From: Lutjanus erythropterus
Taxonomy: Eukaryota > Chordata > Actinopteri > Lutjaniformes > Lutjanidae
Reading direction: 5' to 3'
NCBI GenBank assembly: GCA_020091685.1
Contig: CM034601.1
Coordinates: forward strand, 5,230,429 to 5,294,428
Length of the DNA: 64,000 bases
Position numbers and translations under genes: made by a program. Positions 1-10,900 of the stretch are shown here, piece by piece (the first letter of the stretch is position 1; every line of letters begins with the position of its first letter). Under the pieces are notes generated by a model, which did not search any database, had not been told where the DNA came from, and was given only the letters and a program-made list of their open reading frames with translations.

Positions 1-1356
1 GAGGTCACAGGTTCTGGAGGGAAAGAAGACAACGAAGGAGCAGAGAGCAGCTGTCTGAAGTTACACCACGAGATAATTTCAGGGAATCCAAGAAACACAG
101 AGCCTTTAAACAAACGGGGTGATGCTAATACTCACTTTTATTAGAACTGGTGGTTTGTATGGTTTGTGAAAATGTTAACCACACTAGTTTAAAAAGAATT
201 TAGAGTAGGGAACGGTGCTGGGTAAAAATTTTAAAACCTGAGAGATCCTCCCAACCATCGTGTGGCCATTTAGCAACAGAACAGCCTGTAGTTTATCATG
301 TTTAAACTCTTTAAGTATAGTATAATATTGTCAAGTACAGTCTTCAAATTCATTTTCAGATTTTAATGTATAGCCATTGCTTTCGATGCTGGAGTAAAGT
401 ACCATGTTACAGTAATATATTACTTTAAGGGGAGACACAGTAATATAGAGAGCATCACATTTTGTTCCACCTAGATTGCAAGATGCAGATAGGCTAAAAA
501 CATTTATTCTGTACCTTTTTATTGGGCACTAACGGCACTTTCCTGCATGGATTGTAGAAAAAATAGACGTGAAGCCTTCAGGTCACAGCTACGCCCGTGA
601 GACACGGCTGAGACAGTGCAGACACAGGGTGGACGGGAAAGACCGAAATCTAAATTTCACTTCACCGTCTTCCATTTCAGAAATCCTAGTTGTATTTTCA
701 AGCTTATTTTGGTAAAAGTAAGGCAGAAGTAGTGATCGGTACGAAACACAAACAGTGATATTATAAAGTAACTTTAGTAGATTTCAAATGATAGTAACTA
801 GTGATATGTAATCTATTACATTCTGAAACAAACTTGCCCAACAGTGATTGGTTGTCATTTATTTTTGAAAATTAATGTTGTCTCTGATTCCGTCTCTAAT
901 TTGTCTCTTACTAAATTAATTGACGATTAATTTAAGTTTCATAACAAAGTTCATCATATCAGCATTTGATAAAGGAGGTACACATTTTGTGAGTACATTA
1001 AATGATGTTCTTACAAGATTGAATTCACAAGCTACAGTGTGTTCACTGAAAATCAGATCTAATGCAAAAGTATATTTTCTTAAAGGATCAGGTTTTTCTT
1101 ATCTTGGATTGAAAAAGGTTGCAATGTGTGCAGCCAAATCAGAATCCTTAGATATGGAGCGTGTATCATATATCAGCCATATCATCAGGATCAATCAAGT
1201 TCCTGCAAGTTGATTTTGATGCAGTTAAAGAAATGAACTGGAGCCAGTCGCCACCTGGAAGGCAGGAAATAACTTTTAAACCATTCACACCACCACAGTT
1301 AGTTGGCAGCTGCACTGGAGCAATTAGAGGCTATCGGTGCCTTGCTCAAGGGCAGC

Positions 1357-1361
<5 letters not shown>
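1..1361. other. 5' flank, nothing recognised
   Basis: AT-rich DNA. The 97-residue frame at 920-1213 matches no family I know and has no exon signals. I see nothing else here. Confidence 0.4.

Positions 1362-1409
<48 letters not shown>
1362..1409. repeat. (AG)n microsatellite
   Basis: Uninterrupted AG dinucleotide tract of 48 bases. The open frame across it (Arg/Glu repeat) is an artefact. Confidence 0.95.
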
Positions 1410-1411
<2 letters not shown>

Positions 1412-1439
1412 GCAGGGACAACTTTGAATACACTTTACA

Positions 1440-2120
1440 TGTTATTGCCTCTTAGAGGCATTTCCTTGATGATATAAACCTCTAAACTGCGAAGTGAAAA
1501 ACCTGTTAATGTTTCGGCGCTCCATCATCTGCCACTTTTAAAGTCAATCAGTCAGCACACAATCAGTATTCTCCTCCACTCGTGAGCCATACATGGCTGA
1601 GGAGAGACGCCAGGCTATTACGCTTCCAGTCTCCTGTCAAAGATATCCATTAAAGAGTCTTTATGGGCCCCAGGTCCATTACCAACAAAAAAGGTAATCC
1701 AATTGTCTTTACTCCTTTAATATTTTTTTATGGCGTCCTCTCTCTCCGTCTTTCCCTCCCTTCTGTATTACAGCCGCGTCCTCTCGCAGCCATTAGGCGA
1801 GCATGATGAGGCAGAGAGTTTGCACATGAGAGCAAATACCACATTAGACAAATGACAACAAACAAAGAGCATCATTAGTAAACCCACATAATACAGACGC
1901 CTTCGCATTTAAGCGGGCTTTTAGAGCTCTCCCTCGCTCTCTGGATTTGCTGACTGGCTGCTTCCCCAAATTAACTCACATCTCATAATGTGGCCGGTCC
2001 AGTCTGCTGCAACAGCCTCCACTCTTCTGGTTTCAGGCTTTCCACAAGATTTCAGAGCCGGCAGACTGAAGGGATTTGCATTAGTGAGGCTTAGCAGTGA
2101 TGCTGGACAATAAAGCCTGG
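1440..2120. promoter_or_regulatory. candidate conserved non-coding block upstream of sap30l
   Basis: A stretch without transposon hallmarks or coding frame, with mixed composition unlike its AT-rich neighbours and many homeodomain-like cores (CATTAAAG, GTAATCC, CCATTA, CAAATTAA). It follows directly after the (AG)n microsatellite. An enhancer is inferred from appearance alone. Confidence 0.3.
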
Positions 2121-4074
2121 GGCCTCATTTATAAATATTAGATTTGTGCTTGAACTTAGTTTTAAGATCTTAAGGTGTGCTTCAGTTTGATTCATAAAAG
2201 ATACTGAGAGAGAGGTGCTTTCTTAAACAGGTTCTGAGAAGAACATTTCTAATTTAAGCACCTGTGATCTATAAATCTCAACTTACTGACAACACCTGCC
2301 TTAAAATTACACATTTCTCCTGATATAATGCAGCACAAATGAAGGTTTCCTCTGGAACACAGTAAAAAAAGAAAGCTGAGAAAACTCAAAATTTCAAGGC
2401 AACTGTCTTCACAAAATGTTTGAGTTTTGTATCACAGTCAAACTCTTGTTTTGAAATAAACTTTTTCAAAAGTTTTTATAATCTGTAATCTTTTGTTGAC
2501 ATAAATTATTTTTTGTTCTCCTGAAAACATCAATATTTGAATCCTGGATACAAAACATTTTGAATTTCAAAAGACCAAAAGAGAAAAGCGAACTGTTTGG
2601 TCGATGAGATCACAGCGCTGGTAGAGGAGACTGAAGCCAGACAATACGTATTATTCACTGGACTAAGTAGTGGGTTGGCACACAAAACCAAACAAGCTTA
2701 GGAGTGTGAGGCTATTAATTTGTCACACCCTTAAATGATAATTCCTATCACATTGCTGCATTGTTTTTGTTCTGCAGTTGGAAATACGTAATTCAAACAT
2801 TCATTGCCAAAGACAGTTCATTTTTTGCATGCTTGGGGTAATGAGTCATGAATGACTTTTATCTTCTATGATTAAAGAAGCAAAGCAGAAACACTTTAAG
2901 TTAAAAGTAAAGTTGCAAATTTTGTGCATTTTCCCAACCGATGGTTGAAAATGGTAAGAACTGATTAATCAATCACTCATTAATAATTAATAAGATACAA
3001 AACAGTTTTTTTTTTTAAGTTTTATTCTAGTATTTTCTCTCTTTTTCATTTTAAGTTAAAATTTAAGTGTCTAATTCAACAAATGGCTCTGCCAGACAAA
3101 ACTATATCAAATGAGGCACAATAACTGCCATTTCTGTACTGATGGTGAATACATTTTTAATTGGTAAAATTTTTAACAGCAATCGGGGAAAAGGAAAAAA
3201 AAATAAATAAATATATATATATATACAGACAAAAAATGCTGTACATGTGATTTGTTATTCAATAACAGACTTTTTTTTCAAGTATTTTTTCTTTGTTTTG
3301 GTATCATTGTGGTATTATCATACCATGAGCTTACTTCCCTAGTAAATACATATTAATATACATTAACCATAAGAAGAGTGAAATATACTGTATCTGTAGA
3401 AAAATAATACATGAAACAAAATAAGTTAAAATAGCTCAATACAAAATAGTACAAAAAGCCTTAACATACCATATATCACAATAATGATAATAGTCTACCT
3501 GGGATGCAACTTAAACTGTTAGTAGTGGACAATACAAGCACAAAGTACAGCCATGTGAAGGAATTTTAGTGACAGCCTTTCTGATTTATATTCATTTGCT
3601 AGCCTCTGTCTCCCCCGTGTGGTTGGAAATTGAATCACATACTGGGGATGTCAACAGATCTGTGCTCCTTCACACTGCTTCTGTCAGGAAGAATATAATA
3701 CTACATATACACTTAAATAAAGTTGTTGTGTTGGAGTCTTTAAAGTGGTTAACATGTAACTGTAACAATAGACCGCATGTGATATTAATAATGTTTCTGT
3801 TTCATCACCGGCCAGGCCCACAGAGCCGACCTCACGGTGCAGTAAAACTGTAAATGTGGATCCCCCGTTCATTCCGTCGACGTATAATTGAAGGTTCATC
3901 CATGTGGATTTAAATTTATTTAACAGGCGCTAGATCGGATATAAGTCATTGTAATGTATTCATCGTGAAAGCTGATACAAATCGTTAATCCAATGCTACA
4001 AGTTTCTGTTGTGTAGTTATTTAAAAGTCCCTTCAACTGACGACAGGGGTTTCTCTCTATTCATAGTACAAAAC
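2121..4074. other. AT-rich intergenic DNA with repeat fragments
   Basis: A fragment at 2874-2930 (AAAGAAGCAAAGCAG..CACTTTAAGTTAAAAG) resembles the interior of the MITE at 20664-20947. There is a short (AT)n at 3212-3224. No gene seen. Confidence 0.4.
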
Positions 4075-4764
4075 ATGACGCCGAGTGATACAGGAAGAGT
4101 CGCGGGAAGAGCGATGTTTCGTACAGCCAATGGAACAGCAGCATTTGCATGCTAATCCCGCCTTTATGTGAAACTGGCCAATCGTCGTCCAAGACAAGAA
4201 CTTCCGCTAAAGAGACGGAGCATGTCCATTGTACGAGGTGTTCTGAAAGAGTGCCGCGATTGTTGAGCTGCAGGCTGTTAAAATACGCGATTTCTTTAAA
4301 AGTTGTGTCATCTGTTGTAGCCCGTTTTCGCCTTTTAGCTCGGAGTCGTATGAAATTGTTGTCGTATGTGAGTCTTACCGAAACGGAGCGGTTTGGTGCA
4401 GGGACAAACAGTGGCGGTGTCACCATAGGAATTTGTTCGTTAGCGGCAGCTCAGCCACCTTGCGGTCCTGCTAGCACTGGAGCTAGCTAACGTTAGCAGC
4501 AGCTGTTTTGTGGTGTTAATCTGCTGGAGGTCTGTAGGAATATGTCTTTAACAGTTTCGATATAAGTCGCTGGAGTCACGGGTAAACATCAAGGGCTGTT
4601 AGCTCGCGAACTAGCCACTTAGCCGAGCCAGCTAGCTAACGCTACCGGGATTGTCTTTCACAAAAGGGGTAACGCGTGAGCAAGAGTCCATAACCAAACA
4701 CTGGCATTTTGCTGATTAATTTAGTATTTGGACTGTCACACCAAGAGCACTACAACCGTACAGA
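4075..4764 (+). promoter_or_regulatory. sap30l: sap30l promoter and 5' UTR region
   Basis: GC- and CpG-richer DNA upstream of the sap30l ATG with no TATA box near the start. A compact motif cluster lies at its far end: an E2F-like CGCGGGAA at 4101-4108, CCAAT at 4127-4131, an octamer ATTTGCAT at 4143-4150 and a second CCAAT at 4178-4182. Several TTAGCTAGC-type stretches follow (about 4480-4500 and 4630-4640). The transcription start cannot be placed from sequence. A CpG-type, broadly expressed promoter is inferred. Confidence 0.5.
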
Positions 4765-4950
4765 ATGAATGGGTTCAGCACAGAGGAAGACAGCCACGAC
4801 GGACCGCCTGCTCCGCCGTTTTATGGACAGAGCTGCTGTCTGATCGAGGACGGGGAGCGCTGCGGCCGGTCAGCTGGAAACGCCTCCTTCAGCAAGAGGA
4901 TCCAGAAGAGCATATCGCAGAAGAAACTCAAACTGGACATCGACAAGAGT
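4765..4950 (+). CDS. sap30l: sap30l coding exon 1
   Basis: Codes for residues 1-62, from the ATG to IDKS, followed directly by a consensus donor GTAAGTAA. The ATG at 4765 is chosen because the protein start [10 protein letters not shown] is the conserved SAP30L N-terminus; the ATG at 4728 is in another frame. The exon holds the first half of the zinc module (Cys24, Cys25, Cys33). Confidence 0.95.
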
Positions 4951-7900
4951 GTAAGTAAAGAAATACAAGACGGTGTTGTTTTGTTTTGACAGCTAAATCT
5001 GTGATTGGGAGTGAGAGATCGTAGCTCAAAGTTAGCTCTTGGGCAAACTTCAGACTCTACAGCTGTCAGCTAATGCGAGTTAGCGGTTGGCGGACGTGTC
5101 TAGAAGGGAACCCTTGAGTTTGCGGAACTCTCGCGAGATTTGTACGTGTTGTTCCTTCTTTTCGTACGCTGTACAAACTGTTTATGCTGTGTAATTTGTC
5201 AACACTATGGCTAATATTTGCATATGTGTATGAACAAAAATACTTGTTTAGGAATAGGGAAACAATGGTTTGGTTAAATCAATCACTCTCGCGAGCTCTT
5301 TCGCGGGACTGGGGTTCCCTTCTGGAGACGACCGTGCTTGGCGTCAGTTAACGTGAATAAACAAAAGGGCGGATTCAAATCTTCCCCATGTTGTTGTTTG
5401 TGTTACTGCTGCGGTTGTTGTTGGTGTTGTCTGTAACTGAATTTGTTCTTAGTCGGTTTAAATGGCATGCTAACGTTAGCTGTGCTAGCTACCTGGAGCA
5501 GGGTCCTGCCCACATCAACTTACAGCTTTCTCTCACTGCAACAGTTTCCTCCAACACGCCTCCTCCGCTGTTCTTCATAAAATGGCTGTTGCCAGGGAAG
5601 CTCACCGTGTTGTTAGTTTAACCCCGGTCCTGTTAAAGTAAACGGCCTCATTCAAAAGTTGCCCAACTACCAGCAGTTACATGTTGGCCGAAATACAAGA
5701 AAATGAACACACGTCAGTTTAAAGTTACACTCAACGCTATTCATCTGGGTAATTTTGCTTCGTTTGTCTCAAGTTTTGCTTTTTGTGCCACTGTTTTCCA
5801 TAAGACGTAGGGCTGGCCAATACATAGATATATCAATATTGTGACATCCTCTTAGATTTACAGTGTAATTGTTGTGAAGAGGCATAAATGTCTGTTTTAA
5901 AAGGCTGCATTACAGTAAAGTCATGTCATTTCCTTAACTTAACAGAATGTTTTAGCTGTTTTACTGTTTGACTTCACCCATTTAGTAATTATATCCACAT
6001 TACTGATGGTTAATCAAAAATCTCATTGTATTGATAATGATTAGTAATCCCTATGATAATGTCTAAATAACAGTATTGAGGTATTTTAGGGATGCAAGGT
6101 ATGGACTTTTTCATTTGGGCAAAGATGGATGACTTAATATTTCTCAGCTCTGACTGAACCAGATCTAACTGACAGCACTGTTAGATCAAAAACAACGAGC
6201 AGTCTGGACTCTTCAAATGTTTGTTTATTTCATCCTAGGAAAGTGCATCATAAAAATTTTGTAAAGCATTCTGCCAAGAATTCAAATTATATACTTGGAC
6301 AGACACCAATAAATGTTTTTTGTGTTGTACACAAATATAGGCTAATCATGTCTGAATCAACAACAATCAGGCAACTGTCCCAGACCCCCAAACCCTCAGG
6401 GGTCTTTAAGTCCCCAGCTTCTCCTTGTGCTAATTTGATGTTTTATGGGAATATGCACCACTGAAGCAGTGTATTAGCACTGCAGCTGATGATGAATATG
6501 GAGGTTACTCTCATAATTAATCATTTTGCCTTTTCCCAGAACTCAAGGAGACGTCTTCAAACGTTTTGTTTTGCCAAAAGTAAAAAAAAAATGCTGCGCA
6601 TTGCCACATTTGAGAAGCAAGATTCAGCAAATGCTTTTGCACATCCAAATTACATATTAAAATGCCATTTAGTACGCTAAAACAGTGAGATTGTTTTAGT
6701 ATGTCCAAAACATTAGTATGAATTCAGTACATGAGCTGCATACAATTTCTGGGGAAATATTATGTTGTGCAAGCACTAGGCACCGTGCTGGCCTAAATAT
6801 CCCATAATGCAGTGCAGCAGTGAACAACAGCAATATAACAGACAAAGGTGGACAGCAACAGAGCAGCTCTTTCATAATATCAGTGATGATTCAACTTAAA
6901 TGTAAGAAAGGTTTCACACTCACTTTCACAAAAAGATACACACTACTGTTAAGAGCTGTAACGATTAATCGATTGTTAATTATTAAGTTATTTGCCAACT
7001 ATTTCAATAATTGGTTAGAGCAATTTTTAAAGAAAAAAGTCAACATTCTCAGATTCCAGCCTCTTACATGTGAATATTTTCTGGTTTCTTTACTTCCTTA
7101 TGACAGTAAACTAAAAGCTGTGGGCAAAACAAGAAATTTGAGGTCATCACTTTGACATTGATCAAAAATTTTCACCATTTTCTGATAATGTATAGGCCGA
7201 ACAATTATTTATCTATTACTCAAGAAAATAATCTTAAAGATTAATAGCTGTTGCAACTAACAGTTGTTTTCACAGTCTTACACAGAAGTATGTTGAATGA
7301 TAGTTTACATTTTGGGTAGTGCATAGTATCAGATTTCAGGTGCAGCAATGATGTGAACGATTTATCAGTTATCTAAAGTGTTGATTAATTTTATGTCGGT
7401 GAACGAATCAGTTGAATTGAAATTTTATGGTGAGTCCTGTGTTGATTTCTTTCATTTTTATTTATGATATGAATGCCACACAAAACAGCATTTATAGCTT
7501 AAGCTTATTTGCAGTGACCGATCTTGGATGGGCTTTTATACAGATACAGAGAAAAGAAAGAAAGAACAGTAAAAAACAAACACTGATATAATAAAAACAA
7601 CTAGGTTGAAGCCTTGTGTCAAAATCTCATAAACATCTTTATTTTAGGTGATAATCTGCTCTTATGTTGCATCCTCTTATGTAAATTTGTCCTTAATTAA
7701 CTCACCACAAAGACTTAGTAAACCAGGGGGCAGGGTGATATTCCTGCCATGTGTATTCTGCTATGTGCCCCGTACCTGATGAGCAATTAAGGCAACAGGA
7801 TGTATACACAATGCAATTAAGGCAACAGGATGTATACACAATGCACAAGGAACCAGGGAGTCCGTAAGTCCATCTGCTCGAAGAGAATAGCTGTGACTTG

Positions 7901-10900
7901 TTTGCTGGAGCGGTTCAAGTGGAGGAATGTGCTTAGTTGTCTTTAGTTTGTCTTCTGCTGTTTACCCACAAGTTTTTCCTGGCATGCTGCGACTCATGTG
8001 AGAAATCACATGTTGTGAGTGTGGGCCAGAGGTATGAATGCACATGAGAGCATTAATGTCATTACAGACAACCTGTAGTCAGCGCTCGATGATAAAGAAT
8101 GCTCTGTTATCTTGGGGACAATGAAAATACCACATGGGACACCAAGATAAATTTCTCTACTGTCACAGAATTGTTCCCAGACTATTCATCATTACTGATG
8201 AAATTACGATGTTAATGTGCCATGGAATATCATTTTAATTGTTAGGTGTTCAAATTTGAAAAATGTGAGAAGGAAACGCCAGCGCAAACTCTACGACACA
8301 CGTGCACTCATACACTGTCATGGCATTAAAAAGTGTTTACTAAGAGAGATGATTAAATTGTGTTTATGTACATTTCCATCACTGTATACCAGTCAGAAAC
8401 AGGACTGCATTTACACTACAGTTTGCAGTGCAGTGCTTTTATTAATAAAAACAGAAACACAGCCAGTGATTTAAAGAATAATGAAACATGATTGTGGCCA
8501 AACAACCGGGCCGATTTCATCTTTTTATTCATCCATTGTGGACGAGAGAGAGTCAATGAAGTGATGCGAGTTACTGAAACAAAATTGTTAAACTATATTT
8601 ATCATGTACAGTGGTTGTGATGTCCGAGAACGTTGAAACTAGAATTCAGGACAGTTGCTGGACACTCAGGAAAAATCCTCGTCTGTAGTTAGAACTTGGC
8701 ACCGAATCAGAACACTATTTTAGTTATGACCAAAATGTGTCCATAGCATCGATTATCAAAAACATTCAAGTAACATAGTTTTGTGTGCTTAAAGTTTTGC
8801 TTACAGATTTTGTGTCATAATTTAAATCTTTTTATTATAATTTTGTCAATTTTATACTAGTTAATCTTGATATAGTTCTTGCATGGCTGTTAATGTAAAT
8901 AAAAATTGCTGCATTTGATTATATATTGAATTTACACACTACTGAAGTTTCCACTAAGGTATTGAAAAAGTGTGGTTTTGCTGTCAGTACCAAAACCCAA
9001 AACTAGCGATAGCCAGAGGGTATTGCTATGATCCTGATTGCTAAACTAAATACTTTTTGTACATGGTAAACTGCCTCTTATAATACTCATTAATATCTTT
9101 ATAGGTGCGACATCTCTACATCTGCGACTTCCATAAGAACTTCATCCAGAGTGTCCGCAACAAGAGGAAGAGGAAGACCAGTGACGACGGAGGAGAGTCC
9201 CCGGATCATGATGTGGAGGTGCCTGAGGTAATGTGGACTGAAAACGTCAATACAGACATGATAGTTTCAGTGCAACAGAGCAAGAATCGTTTCCAATTTC
9301 ACAGAGGAACAAAAGTAAACATAATGTCAGGACAAAGGAAATCTTAAAAACATCAACTCAGGGTGGATTTGTTCTAAGAATATGCTTGCATAACCACCAT
9401 TATCAGTGTCATATAAATAGTTTATTTTTTTTTATTTTTTTTGAGACATGTATATTTATCCTGTAGTTAGTTGTGCTTGTATGCCTTTTACTATTTATTG
9501 CTGCAATGACCCAGTTTTACCATGGAGCTCATTAAAGTTTCATCTCCTTTAAAAGCAGAAAAAGAGGCAAAATTCTCTGTGAATCTTAAGTAAATCATAG
9601 AAATTGTGTCCAAGATTGAGGCAGGATGAAGACTTACCATTTCTCATTATTCACTGATTTACTGTATCTCCGTCTCTGTTGTGTTTTCAGGTTGACCTTT
9701 TCCAGCTGCAGGTGAACACATTGAGACGCTACAAGCGACACTACAAGCTGCAAACCAGACCCGGACTCAACAAGGCCCAGCTGGCAGAGGTAGAAACCTA
9801 AATAAATGTCCACTACATGTTGGAAGTAATTTACATAGTACATGACTGTTTTCTTCTTCTGTTCTGTTCAGCATTGACAGTTTCTACTGCAGGGACCATT
9901 CTAGGAATTTATGAACCTTACCACACGTCTCAGTTTGGTTTTTCTGTTCCTGGTCCTCAAAAGGTTTGAGGGCCTGTTTAGTTCCTGTTTTGAGGGCTCA
10001 GAACAGTCGGGGCTTAGTTTGCTGAACAAACACAAACATCAGCTTCTTGAACTTGTGTAAGGCTTCATTTGCCCAAATTTATTGATGCGAAAAGCAATTT
10101 CCAACATTAAAAAGGGGTTAGGATGGAAATATACTTACTCTGGAATTTTCTGTGTTTTGCATTTCCCTCTCTCTGCTGTTTGGCTGGATGCAGTATCACA
10201 TGACAGTAATTAGAAAAAAAACACACAGGACTGTATTGTTTCCTCCTGTGTGAAAATTCTGTCTCAGGTATCACTTAATTGGTTATACTAATTTCATGTT
10301 TAATCTGAAAACAGTGTCCACTGTTCTGCTGCAGTTTCCAGGTACATGTTCCCTTGAAACTATATGAAACAGTGTGCAACAGTCTTCGAGGTACTTTTTC
10401 TCTCTTTTGATGGGTGTGTCAGAGGTTTTACTTTATCATCCCTGCTCTTTTATTGGGCCTGAATACAACCATGTTAGAGTAAATATGCAAACAGGTATGC
10501 ACAAGCGTAATTCTTGAGCAAAAATTCCAAACATTTGCTGTTTCACTCTTCTGCGATCAGGTTTTCATGGTTTTCTCTGGTCTAGACTATCATAAATTGA
10601 ATATGTTTGGGTGCTGGACTGTTGGGTAAAGGTCATTTGAAGACTTCACCTTGGGATCTTAGGGAGGCTGACAGACATTATTTGCAATTTGACAATTTAT
10701 AGACGATGAGATTTTAAACACAGTTGATTCATTTAGAAAGTGGTGGTGGAAATCACCAGCGACCCCACAATACTGAAACTGAAAGTTCTGTCCCCCAAGG
10801 AAAACCTGTCGACATCTCATAAGGTAGTTTTCAATCTGTTCATCTCACTTCATTCATATTGCGGCAAAATGAGAATGTCAAGCAGACAGAGTCACCAACA

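Noticed and set aside
1161..1427. Arg-Glu repeat protein
   Set aside because: It is a translation of the (AG)n microsatellite.
4061..4426. 121-codon minus-strand gene upstream of sap30l
   Set aside because: Beyond the first 16 codons the frame reads through a consensus-like donor and has no recognisable domain. Only a possible divergent first exon is kept as a low-confidence finding.
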